DNA of 58,825 nucleotides from Cylindrodendrum hubeiense (lineage: Eukaryota; Ascomycota; Sordariomycetes; Hypocreales; Nectriaceae): assembly GCA_014621425.1 (NCBI GenBank), contig JAANBB010000248.1, positions 1 to 58,825 of the forward strand, given 5' to 3'. The notes under the pieces are model-generated. The model was not told the origin of the DNA, made no database searches, and saw only the letters and a program-made list of their open reading frames with translations. The translations under genes were made by a program, and so were the position numbers. Each line of letters opens with the position of its first letter. Positions within the stretch are counted from its first letter, which is position 1. This document shows, piece after piece, positions 31,615-43,800 of the stretch.

Positions 31615-33517
31615 TCACTGTGGATCCAGCTGTTCTTTGAGCGCCTTCATAACACCAATGGTTGCCGGCCCAAGCTCCTTCTTCAGGCAATGCTTGATGG
31701 CTGTTAGGTACGAAACATTGACTTGAGGTTCATCACTCACCTTTTTTCCTAGTCCAATTCCATGCTCTCCCTGGATTAAGAGTCAGACATAACAAAATCC
31801 CAGGACAGTGACAGTTTAAACTTACCGAGACGGTGCCCTCCATCTCTAGTGCCCGATCCACCATGGCGTTGACGCAGTCTCCGACAGCCTTACGTTCTTC
31901 TTCGTTATCCGGCCTGTACATGACGATTTGATGAAAGTTTCCATCACCCACGTGTCCTAGGACACTATTGAAGAGACCCAACTTGCTTGCTCTCTCCTTA
32001 GATATTTCTGTCTGTATTAGCACCGTTTCTACACTTCATCCACATAGACGTACCGATAAGCTCTGCCATTCGCGAGAGGGGTACAGCCACATCTGTCGAC
32101 CAGATCTGAGTACCTTCCGGTCTCGCGGCGAGGCTGGCCCAGACAGCTTGCTTTCGGGCAGACCACAGAGATTGCATCTGCTCTTCAGTGGTGGCCGATT
32201 CGAAGGAATAGCCGCCACTCGACAGCACAATGTCTTGCGCTAGACGGGCACTGTCTTCCACAGACTTCTGCGATCCTGAAAATCTTGTTCAAGTCAGCAA
32301 TACATCTCTCTGTTAATGTTTGAACTCCTCCATCTTACTTTAGAAACAGCGTTGGAGTCTCGTCCCAAATTCTACCACCTGCTCCTCCAGACAAATTGAT
32401 AACCTTCATCTGGACGTCATCCATCAACTCCAAAGCAGCAAGAGGAACTCCGCGACGCATCATCTTGAATGCAGCGTCTGCAGCTTCCTTGACTGTTGAG
32501 AAAGTAGCCATTGCCACGCTGAAGCTCTCGGGAACGATTGCCAGTTTTAGTGTCACCTCGGTGATGATTCCCAGGGTCCCTTCAGACCCAGTAAAAAGGG
32601 CCGTCAGGTTGTAGCCAGCGGATGTCTTGCGAGGTCGTTGTCTGGTCTTTATCACAGTTCCATCTGCTAGAACCACGGTCAGATTTACCACGTAATCCTT
32701 CATCGTGCCGTATCGCATGGCGTTCGTGCCACTGCAGTTTGTAGCCACCATGCCGCCAATGAGAGCGGTTGGGCTCGGGTCGAGAGGCAGGAAAAGACCA
32801 GTGTCTTTGATCTTCTCGTTCAAGTTGACCCAATTGACGCCTGGCTGCACCACAACGTCCATGTCCTCTGGATGGAATGCGACAATCTCATTCATGCTCG
32901 ACACATCGACACAAATGCCGGCATACGGCGAGCTAAAGTTGCCCTCGACGCTGGATCCTGCTCCGTAAGGTACCATGGGAACTTTGTACTTTGTGCAAAT
33001 TTTGGCTATTGCTGAAACGTCTTCAGTCGTCTTCGGGTGAATGATTGCGACAGGGCGCACCTCCGTATTGGAGGTCGACCACTCAGAATGTCCGTGTTCC
33101 TCCAGGTCATCCTTGTCGACGCTGACGCCGTCTTCTCCTAGGAGTTGACGGATCTCATCTACCGCCTTCTAACTATTAGTGAACGTGGCTTATAGATAAA
33201 TATTATGAATGACAGACCTTCAGTGTGATGCCGACGTCAGCATACTTCGCCCGAGCGGGCGGCCCACGACTTTCGTTGTCCACCCACCTCGGAATGGGCT
33301 CTTTCACTACTACGGAAGAGTCTCTAAAATTTCCCACAGACGCTGTGAATATACCACCGATTAGAACTCCAATTGCCACGTAGACAAAAGGGTGCTGGCG
33401 TGGCTGGGTTTTTGATCCAGCTCCCAAGGTTGACAGCCCCCGAATTGGCTGAGCATATCGGATTGACTGGGGCTTGCGCCATCGGATTGGAAACGCGAGC
33501 TTGTGAGATGCCCTCAT
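31615..33517 (-). CDS. Mitochondrial FAD-linked D-lactate dehydrogenase (cytochrome)-like
   Basis: Six exons on the minus strand: 33517-33218, 33168-32339, 32283-32054, 32007-31826, 31770-31741 and 31692-31615, 549 residues. The basic N-terminus (MRASHKLAFPIRWRKPQSIR) looks like a mitochondrial presequence, followed by a membrane segment (VYVAIGVLIGGIFTA) like the inner-membrane sorting signal of D-lactate dehydrogenases. The FAD-binding PCMH domain contains VPYGAGSSVEGNFSSP, DPSPTALIGGMVATNCSGTN and GSEGTLGIITEVTLKLA. The C-terminal oxidase domain has GHVGDGNFH and GEHGIGLGKK. It would oxidise D-lactate or another D-2-hydroxyacid and pass electrons to cytochrome c. Several acceptors were chosen by conserved sequence (LFLK|FSGSQK, ELI|EISK, GKK|HCLKKELG). 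Confidence 0.88.
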
Positions 33518-34233
33518 GGTGATTGTTCCGGCTATCGCAAGGCAGATACGGGACGATATTGAGAAGAGGCTTGTCTTTTTGGATAAGATTCCGGTACGCG
33601 GGATGAGAGCGCTGGCGTACCCTGTGTCGGATATTCCCAGAGTAGCCTAGCGTCGGTGTCTGCTCGGTTCGGATATATGTGGAGCGCCTTAAGCCGGTCT
33701 TGGCCTGATGTGTCCACCTGTCGCTCAAGGTTACCCTAGAGTTTAATTTCGGATCACGTACGGCACACTCGATTAAATGGTCTTCGTGTTCAATAGAGTG
33801 TGTGTGTATCCGGAAGTTGGTGATTGTATTGATTCTCGAGGACCTCCACCCCTTTCTTTTATGAGAGATTTTTTATCTCAATCGCACGTACAGTCTGACT
33901 AAGATTAGGATGTCGACATGTAAAGGCGTCGTATAAATCTGGAAAGGGAAAAGCGGACTCCACTCAGAGGGGACACCAAAAATACCCCACGCCATTCCGT
34001 TACTTCATTGACACAGGTTATAGACATATCCTTCATTCGAGGCCTTAACTCATCGTCTTGATCCACAATTTTTTGCACCGATCATGAATCAAGTTCAGAG
34101 CTGGAGGAGCCACCTGGAGAGCTGCCGGTCAATGATTTTTAACGATGTTGGCGAGCCCGCATGCGTACTCACCACTAGGTATGAACTAAACACGATAGGC
34201 GCAATACGAATTTAATTGCTTTCAGATTGAAGC
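33518..34233. other. Intergenic region
   Basis: 716 bp containing the dehydrogenase promoter and the NACHT gene's 3' flank. No gene, repeat or cluster palindrome recognised. Confidence 0.4.
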
Positions 34234-37200
34234 CTATGCAATTTCTTGAGAAATTTGAAGGATAAGTACACGGCCTGAATGGTAGCATAAGGCAATGGCG
34301 GATTTCGAAAGAGCTGATGCAGATAATCGTTCGTCTTGAGGCAATCGGATGACGTGTTTCCCCTCTTCTACAATCCACTTGTTATCTGGACTCAGTGCGA
34401 AGCTACACTGGCCAAGTCTTTGAGAGCCCATGTCAAGCTGGTTGACAGCGGCCACGAACGCATTCGGCTCCGAGACACCTAGAACTTTTTCGATCCACCG
34501 GCCATCCGGGGTGTAGGTTACCGATGACATCGTCCGCAGGCACGCGCCTGTCTTAGCATCCCAGACGTTGACGGTGCCATCGTACTGCCCTGACAAAAGC
34601 AGTTTGCCATCCGGGGCGAATGCTACTGATGTAACTAAGCCGTCGTGGCCTGTCAGTGTCTGCATGCATGCTCCCGTCTTGGTATTCCAGACTTTGGCGG
34701 TGCGGTCATTTGACCCTGATATTAGCCGCTTACTATCCGGAGCGAATGCTACTGATATAACCCAGTCCTTGTGACCTGTCAGTGTCCGTAGGCATTTCCC
34801 CGTATTGACTTCCCAGATCTTAATGGTATGGTCATATGAGCCCGACGCCAGCCACATGCCATCCAGGCTGAACGCGACTGACACAACCGAGTCCTTGTGA
34901 TTCGTGGGCATCTGCAGGTATCCGCTAATCGTCGCATCCCAGATCTTCACAGTACGGTCATCTGACCCTGACACCAACCTCAGGCCATCGTCTGCAAACG
35001 CGACTGACGCAACCGAGTCTTGATGGCCTGTAAGTGTCTGTACGCACGCGCCCGTTCTAGCATCCCAGACCTTGATAGTATGGTCATGAGATCCTGATAC
35101 TAGCTGTGTGCTAGCCGGGCTCAACGCTACTGATCTGACCCAACCTTCATGGCCCGTAAGTGTCCGCAGACATGATCCTGTTCTAGCGTCCCAGATCTTG
35201 ACAGTCTTATCGTTTGATGCTGATATCAACCACTTGCTATCTGAAGCAGATACCACTGAGTTAATTAAGTTGTTATGGCCTGCAAGTGTCCGCAGGCATG
35301 CGCCAGTCGTAGCAATCCAGATCTTAATAGTCTTATCACCTGATGCTGATACTATCCACTCGCCTTCTAAAGCAAATATCGCTGAGAAAACTGCGCCTTT
35401 ATGACCTGTCAGAGTCCGCAGACAAGTGCCCATCTTAGCATCCCAGATCTTGACAGTGCGGTCATATGATCCTGATAACAGCCATTTGCCATCCGGTGCA
35501 AATGCCACTGCTGAGACTTCGTGTTCATGGCCTCTCATTGTTAATAAAGGTGCGCCCGTTCTGGTATCCCACACCGTAACGGTATTGTCATTCGATCCCG
35601 ACACCAGGCTCCCGCCATCTGGGGCGAGCGCTACTGACCTGACGCCACGGCCTCTGTGGTAATTGAGGGTTTGCAGGCATTCCCCCGTCCTGATGTCCCA
35701 AATCTTGATGGTCTGGTCGTCCGATGCTGACACTAGTCGCCTGCCATCAGGGACCAATGCCATTGACGTGATCCAACCATCATGGCCCGTCAGCGTCTGC
35801 AGGCACGCACCTCTCGTGTAAGATTTGCATGAAATCCATTTCGGTGCTTCGTGCTGGAAAACCTGTTTTATCACGCTCTCCTCTGAATTGAAAACTAGTG
35901 CTGATTCGTAAACTTGTAGTGGGGTAACCACAATGGCACTCTCATGATGTACTATGAATCGATGAGCGTACTCGAGCAACCAGATCAACAGTGCCGTTTT
36001 GTCCTGGGCATATATGAGTTTTCATGTGCGCGGGAAAATGAAGCCACTCGTCACTCACCTGAAGTTTGGATGCCCTGTTCGACGCTGGACATATCGCTAG
36101 CACCCAGCGCCTGATGGACGCTGCCAACGGAGAAGTCGCCTTCGTAGAAGCCACCGACGCAGAAAGCTTCTCCGATATATCAAGGTTTAGAATCCACCAT
36201 TTGAGCTTCTTAATGGCCATGAGACTGGCTGACCATGCCCCGAGGAGGCTGAGAGCCTCCAGCCAATAGAGGAAGCTCCCATGGAGAAAGTTCAAAACCA
36301 AGCTCCCATCCTGACCATTCTGCACCGTCTTTACATAGAAGAAAAAGAGGTGTTCGACCCAATATATGCAAGAATAGCGGACCGCAGCTAATGGGTTCGG
36401 GCTTGGTGGGGAGATTTGATCGACAGTGGCTCCAGGATTGGCGAGTCCATAAATATCGCGTCGGAGTGTCCGCGTCAGAACATCTATAGACTTGGAGAAG
36501 ATGGCGTGGTGCTCGTGTGCCGCACTGGGATGCAGAACCCTGCTCGCGCCTTGGTTGACGAGGAAGTCCTTTGCAGACTGGTGAATAAAAAACACTGACC
36601 CTTCCCGTGTGGTCAGGAATGAACCGCAGTATCCGACAAACTTCTCTAATGTTGCGACGTCATCTCTGTATTCCTCTAGCGACGGGACAAGGGATGCCAA
36701 TTCTGGCAAGGTAACGGGACGGAACACGATAGAAACAGTAGCCAGGATCTTTCTGCAGTCGCTTGCGAATTCCGAATTGAAGACATCCTCGATCATTCGA
36801 CTGTAGAGAACATCGAGCCCAGGGAGAAAAGCCTTCAGCTTCGCATCGACATTTACTTTCGCGATCCCGGGCCTCGCTAGCTCCTGACACACTAGAGCCA
36901 CCCACAGGAAAGTGTTGTTGGCATTGTTGATCAAGTGATCCCGCACTTTGCGCCGCAGCTTGCTGTCGTATTCCTTTCTTCTCGCTAGCACATCCACCTG
37001 GTTTTCGATGTACGCACCTACAGCAGCTGAGATTGCATCTGCGTTTAGCTCGAGACTGAGCGGAAGATTCGAGCTGTGGATAGTCATCTCTTCCTCAATT
37101 ACCCACTTGTTTCGACTAGAAATGATCCATTTGGCTTTACAGGAGACTGATAGTTCGGAGATAAATTGGAGAAGGCGTTGCTGATCCACCGCGCACTCAT

Positions 37201-37840
37201 CCAGAGCATCGACGATGATAATCTGGCCCTCTAAGCCGTCTTGGGATAAGATGGTCTTGAAGATGCGACACAAGGCAAACCAGGCGTTCGTATCCTCAAA
37301 CAGCGACCTTCCTCTATACCTGTGCTCTTCTTGGACATGCGTGATGAGATGGGGTTTCTGCGTAATGAGGGAAAACAGGAGGCCCCGCAGCACTGCTGTC
37401 GCGGTGCTGAGGCTCTCATCGGTAGCCTGGCAGAAGAAGTAAACAGGCTGGCTAATTTGTGTCGCTTCTTTTTCTAGCTGGCTGATAATACCGCAGAGCA
37501 GCATTGTCTTCCCCTTGCCCGGGTCGCCCTTGATCCAGAGCAGTCCGTTCCGGAATTCGTGGCGCCACTTGAGAAAATTGGGGTGGCCGAGGATCCAGCG
37601 ATACGAGTCTTCCAATAGGCCGCCCTTTGTCTCTATAATGCGGCTTCTGGTATCTCGGGGGTCAGTTTGACAGAGGTCCCGGAGACATTGCTGGAAGTCG
37701 TCTTGCGAACCTGCAACAGGGTTAGACCTGTGCGCCAAGGTAGAAAATGGAGCCTTACTGTGATGGTTATGGACATCGCCTTGGTGAATGCGTGCTCCAT
37801 CCCCGAAGGAATTGGAGGAGATGTCGCGATGTTGTGCCAT
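34234..37840 (-). CDS. NACHT-WD40 NOD-like receptor (HET-D/E type) with amyloid-like N-terminal motif
   Basis: Three exons: 37840-37759, 37710-36059 and 36003-34234, 1167 residues. The first intron (48 nt, with TCTAACC branch) is open in frame and would be overlooked by ORF calling. Start set at MAQHRDISS; the frame continues upstream only through a TTG. Residues 10-22 (N-x-FGDGARIHQGD) form a short motif resembling HET-s-related amyloid signalling motifs. The NACHT domain has P-loop GDPGKGKT (89-96) and Walker B IIIVDALDEC (about residue 180). The stretch TPLQVYESALVF...WI precedes the repeats, as in many fungal NLRs. Ten WD40 repeats follow. Expected to act in heterokaryon incompatibility or non-self recognition, probably cytosolic. 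Confidence 0.92.
34535..35815 (-). repeat. Ten tandem WD40 repeats (about 42 codons each)
   Basis: Within the NACHT gene, near-126-bp units encode TGHxxxVxSVAFAPDG...LVSGSxDxTVKIWDxxTGxCLxT. WD dipeptides or variants close each unit (IWD, VWD, IWI, IWE, VWN). The strong similarity between units fits the rapidly evolving HET-D/HET-E repeat class. The region between 34,300 and 34,530 is a degenerate tail. Confidence 0.85.
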
Positions 37841-38200
37841 CTTGCCTCTGCGTGATTGATCGCAAAGTTCAAAGAAATCCGCGAAGCCGCAAATTGGGGA
37901 GGGCCAGCCTTCTCCAGACCACGAGGCCTGCAGCTGTACCAATCACAGCCTTTCTTTTGGCGCCCGCCACTCAGCCTCTCTTGGGACCCCTGCGAAGCGT
38001 TAGCAATCATGTTGGGGGCCGGCGATCACAATGGTCCAGCATCAGTCAAATCCCGGGTTTGTAGTGCAAGTCTCCTACCGGTAATCAACGTGACTAAGAA
38101 AGTCACAGCAACTGATTTAGGACGAACAAATACATGCATGACCTACTGTTGATTTGTGAGACTGTCTGTATTGGTCTGTATTTCCAGCTAACGTGGTTGA
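37841..38200. promoter_or_regulatory. NACHT gene upstream region, bounded by the transposon stack
   Basis: 360 bp of normal composition between the NACHT start codon and the TA target site of the outer pogo-like element. It must contain the remaining native promoter. No specific element recognised. Confidence 0.35.
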
Positions 38201-38392
38201 TAAGTGAGTGGGTCAGACAAGTGAGTGAGTCAAAAATCCCTCAACCTACAATATTTCCATTTGATTAATTGATTCCTCACCAAAAAAGATGTCAAGCTCA
38301 AATACTGAGGCTAGAATCCTTCTTGCCCTTCAGGCCCTTCAAAATAATCTAAAACTAAGCCTCCGACGTGTAGTAACTGTATACCAGGTCCC

Positions 38393-38727
38393 TGTGACGT
38401 TCTAGCTACTATATACTGGTGAAGGTATAGGGTAGGCAGGAATGTGTTGTGGTATGATCTAAGTGGACCAGGACATATACTGAGCAAAGGGGGTCATGGG
38501 GTCTGATAATGTGTAAACGGGAGTGTCTGTGTAATTAAGTCTGTTAATAGTTAAGGAGCTTAAGGCTCTTGTCTAATGTGCTAAATGAATGTATATATAC
38601 TATGTCCATTGTGATGGATCGTGGGCACGATCCTTAGCGGCGCGCTCCATGTGTGATAGGATGGAAAAAGTGGGTATGTCATGGTTCTGCCGGTTGTGAC
38701 CGCCTGGTCTCAACCTGGGCCGTGACA
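38393..38727. mobile_element. Solo LTR (335 bp)
   Basis: Starts TGTGACGTTC and ends GCCGTGACA, flanked by a perfect 5-bp duplication GTCCC (38388-38392 and 38728-38732). Excision restores the transposase frame YQV|PFETLRRRHYGIQSR. It is nearly free of RIP-like decay, consistent with being short or single-copy here. Confidence 0.8.
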
Positions 38728-38928
38728 GTCCCCTTTGAGACCTTACGTCGCCGCCACTATGGTATTCAATCGCGATGCGATACTATCCCAAAGTCACGAA
38801 GACTATCTGATCTAGAGGAACAGATAATAGTCTAATTCTGTTAGATTGGATCATGTATAAAGCATCCGATCGGGTGGTTACGTGGTGACCTCCAGGGTCA
38901 AGACCCCCACTTTTAGTTAACAGACATA

Positions 38929-40790
38929 ACGTACATGATAAGCATGCGACGCATCCAAGTATGCGACGCACTTTTTATCACCCCCTAAGATAGAAACCAT
39001 AATAAAAACACCACAAATCATCTAATCAATTGAAATCACTCACTATACTCTTCTCTAGAGGTCTCAATCACTACCTAATATATCCTTGCATTATGCCCAG
39101 TCTTGCCATACACTCCACAGCGCCTAATACCCGGTCATCCTGACCTTCCTTGACCACTACTTCTTGATGATTTGGCCACTACTTGTATATTAATATCTAT
39201 CTGATTAATTACTTGCCTACTTTCTTCTATTATTATTATCCCTCTTTTCTATAGTCAGGTTCTTTTTACCCTCTAGTATTAATTTAATATCTTATTTATA
39301 TATTAAAGATCCTATATCTTAGCCTTTAATAAGGTATTCTTATATAAGACTATCTTAATACCCTTAATAAGAGACTTTAATATTCTAAGAATTAACTCTA
39401 GGGAATTACTTTAATATCTTTTAATTTATCTCTTAAGATATTTAGATTGAAATCTAGCCTTAAGTATAGTCTTTGGGGTCTTTAAAACCCAAGGGATTAA
39501 GGGTCTAGTCTTCTCCTTAACTAGTATTAGAGTCTATAGCTATATATTAAGCTTTAAGATTACACTTTCTAGGTTAAGAGGGATAAGCCTGGCCTCTCTA
39601 AAAGCTAACCTAATATTTTATTCTATTATAATAGCTTAATAAGTAATATAGAAGGCCAAGAAGAACTTAATCTTTAAAATGTAAATTATAAAATATCTAA
39701 TTAAATACTCTATTTCTTAATTATATATTTTCTTTAATAAGCTAAAATACTTAATATTAAGAAGCTAAAGTAGATAAGATAAATAAGCTAATATATAAAG
39801 TATAATAATTTTATTCTCCTTATAATATCTCTTAAAGTTAATAAAATAATGACTTTTATACCTATTAAGAATTAGAAGATAATAATAACTATTTAATTAC
39901 TTAGTTATAGACTAGTTAAAATACTTTAGCTATTTAAGGCTTATTTTATTATCAGTCTAGCTATTTTAGGAGATTATAATAACCTAATTACCTGGGAGAT
40001 TACTTTCTTAATACTAGTTAATAAGATAATATTAGCTTATACTTATAATAAATAGCTAGATTACCTGACCTTTTATATTAATTACCTAAATTATTATAAT
40101 CTATTCCCAGCTTCTAGATTATACTAATTTTAATTATCTATACCTTTCTATACTTATAATAACTATTCCACTTATAATTATACCTATAAAGAAACTAGTC
40201 TTATTAAAATTCCAGATATTATCTAATTAGATACTATACTTTATAATTATATTTATTATAAACTAAAACCACTTTCAGATTTCCTCTAGATCTTTACACT
40301 TAGCTCTCTAATAATTATATTTACAAAAAAAACATATCTTTAACTTCTCTTATTATCTAATAAAATTAAAAGCCTAGCACTTATTAACAGATAATATATT
40401 ATAATTAGTAAGTAATCAGTTAGCTATTTCTTTAATAGTATATAATTATAGGGGAAATCCTCATAAATCTAGGTTAAGAATAAACTGAACTATAATCTAT
40501 TCCTCTAGATCTGATAGTTAGTATAACTAAGGGATCTAATTATATCATAATTAGATACTATTCCGGTAATAATAGAGCCTAGGCTTAGAGACCTTATAGA
40601 TCTTAATAACACGTTAGACATTTAATTTTAGGTTATTTTAAAGGGCTTAAAGTGCAAGAAGGGTTCTAGCCTTAATATTAGAGTTAGATATTATTTGTGA
40701 TTGAGAAATCAATTAATTAATTGAAAAGTTAGATATAGAAGGGAAAAGTACATCATATACTTGGATACATTACATACTTATTATGTATAT
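38929..40790 (-). mobile_element. Fot1/pogo-like DNA transposon B inside the copia 5' LTR
   Basis: 1862 bp with TA duplication (38927-38928 and 40791-40792). TIRs of about 48 bp (starting ACGTACATGATAAGCATGCG) match over their length except at transition positions. Each TIR contains the subrepeat ATGCGACGCA twice. The minus strand carries a dead transposase whose start codon has become ATA at 40691-40689, followed by an LLAL-x-AL-x-NNLKL stretch like that of element A. The region near 39,000-39,270 is homologous to the 3' end of element A in inverted orientation. Confidence 0.82.
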
Positions 40791-40885
40791 TACACTTAAG
40801 TGATTATAATAGGGATAATGGGGAGAACACGGCGAATACACACACATAATCAAATCATCTAAAATACTATATAAGTTTTGTGATA

Positions 40886-43800
40886 ATTAAGAGTCTTATA
40901 TATATATATATCTATTAATTGAATACCTATCTAAGTATAGATTATAAATGAGCGCTCTCCGATCCCTTACCAAAGAATAATAATAACTACTAATACTAAT
41001 ATAATTAAACTTATTAATAATAAAGACTAGATCTCTTAGTATAAGATCTTAAAGATTATAGTAATAAACAAAGACCTCTAGGACTATATTAACCCCACGA
41101 AGATAGGGAAACCAGAGATAATATTTACTATACTAAATCCCCCGGATATTATATACTTCCATAAAAAATCCTTAGTAAGTATACACTTAGTCACTATTAA
41201 TATCCTATTATTATTAATAGATATAATTATAGCTTAAACGGATAACGAAGACCCTACCTTTCCTATTAGAAGTAATATTACTCTTTAAGCCTAGTAGGAT
41301 ACTAAGTTAATAGAGAAAGGTCTATGAATATATAATATAATATGGACTAATTATAAGCACTTAAGCAAGTATTATAAAGACTTCTAAATAAGATTAAAAA
41401 CTATAAGGAACTAGATCCTAGATATAATAACTAAACCTCTATCTCACATTCATTATATAATAGAGATAATACTACCTTAATAAGTCTAATTAATTTATAA
41501 TAAGTTTACCCTAACTATAAAAGAATACAAATAAAAAGCTCATTAAGTATACTATAAAATACTTAATAAACCACTCTAAGTAAGAATTATAACCTATAAG
41601 ACTATAAGTAACTAGCTTATATATTAGAGGAATATAATTAATAAAACTAAGGATATTAGCTTTCAAGAGATAACAAAACCTGATTAATAGCTCCCAGACT
41701 TAACTAAAGCTCTTAGAGCATTACCTATAAAGTTATAGATTAATATATATAATATAACCCAAATTAACAAAGTCAAAGACAGTATACTAACAATCAGTCC
41801 TATAATAACAGATATTCACTAAATGATTAATAACTAGTAGGAGCTATTAAAGAAGAATAAACTTAACTATAGAGTCTTCCTTAATAGAGAGAGTTTAGAA
41901 GAAGGAGAAAATAATCACTTATTAAGGGATTAATAAGTAAAGAATAAGAAGAGATTTTACTAGAATATTAAAGAGAATAAAGAAACTAAGTGCCCTATCT
42001 ATAACTAACTCTATCTACTCTCACTATACTATTATGTTTTTCCTAAGAAGAAGCTAGACTAGTTTATATATTGTCCTTATATATTTAAGAAGGTTAACTA
42101 GTAGTTTAAGAAGAATGAAAATAATCTAGTTAATTAGATCTAAAAGATTAAGTTAGAAAAGTCCGTATAATTAAGGCCAGTTAGCTCTTATAATATAAAC
42201 ACTATCCTAATAATAGATAACTATTACCTATTATAAGACTATCTTCTCTTAGACTCAGAAATAATATTATATATCTTTTAAGATATAATAAAGATAAAGA
42301 ACCTTTAAACTACCTAACTAGGGGACTTCTTCTAGTCAGACATAGAGTAAATATTAATTAATAGATATAAAGAAGTAATTATTACCCTAATAATTACTAA
42401 CAGCTTACCAAAGAGACTCACACTCTATAACATTATCCTATATATATCCCTTACTATTAATCTTATCTTATTCTCAAAGCTAAGATAGTAAGGCCTATAG
42501 TGAGATACTAGACCAGGTAATAACTATCTAAGGAGATTAGATAGGTCCTTTCTCAGGGCTATTAATAAACAGCTTAGATAACAGATCCTTAAATAGAGAG
42601 AGAAGTCACTAGCCTTACTAATCACTTAATAAGAGTATACAGATCACTTAGTAGCACTCATTACTAATTGGCTATAAAAGAAACCCTATTATATATTATA
42701 GACTCACAGAAAACCTCTACTAGGAGACACCCTAATATAATACTAATAGCTTAGCTATCCAGGTCCTAATTCCCTTTATTACCTTATAATAATCTTAAGG
42801 GATATTAGACTAAAGATAGAAAAGCCCGAGAAACCCCAAAGAATTATAATACTCTATTAAGGTTAAGATAATTAAATGTAATAATAAGATAACTAATATA
42901 TACCTATAAGTAGCCAAGCTACTAAGTGAGCGTGGAATACACACCAAGCCCTCAGCCCTAAATACCCAAGCTCAGAATAAAGGGACAGAGTGTATTATTA
43001 TAGTTATTATATAGAAAAGGGATATAATGCAAGTAGGAGCTAAGTTACTTAAATACCTATAGCTAGAGTCAATTAAGATAGTAACCTACCTCTATAACCA
43101 CACACCCTCTATATATAAGAACTGGAAGACCCTATATAAGCTATTTCACGGCTAATTTCACATTGACCACTCAGTAAAGCCAGACCTTTCCTACCTTCGA
43201 GCCTACAGATATAAAGCTTTTACTCTAACCGCAAATACACAGTTACAAAAAAACTGACTATAAAGGCAGGCTCTAAGGGTATAGATTGGCTTCCTCGTGG
43301 GCTATATATCAAGCAATTCATTTAGGATCTAGAACCCTTTATAAAAGAAAGTCTTTATAACTTGGGATATTATATTTAACAAGTAACAACTATTCAACAA
43401 ACACACAGAGAGCCTTCGGGATAACCTGCGGAAATAGAACCTAGAAGCTATTTAATAACATATTCAGGAACTAATAGCAATACAAGAAGAAGCCAAGTAA
43501 TAATTATCTTAGCCATTAAACAAAGAAATAAATAAAATTCTAAGTGAGGGAGAATATAACTTTTCTAGTAAACACTCATTAAGTGATTAAAAGACTATTA
43601 ATAAAGAGCCTAAAGCTAAAGGGACGAGTAAATATACTATAACTAAGTTTGAAGTCCTTCCTACACTACCCCCATTACCGCTGGCCATATTCTTTCACAT
43701 CTTAACTATTGGTCTCAGTGTGAAGGGATGTGAGGAGGTGGCCAACCACGAGGAGGTTCAGAAAGAGGCTCTAAAAGGGCACGCTGACCGACTCACTGAC

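Noticed and set aside
38653..38835. 60-codon open frame as a small gene
   Set aside because: It begins inside the solo LTR and continues into the pogo A transposase (LRRRHYGIQSR); an artefact of the insertion.
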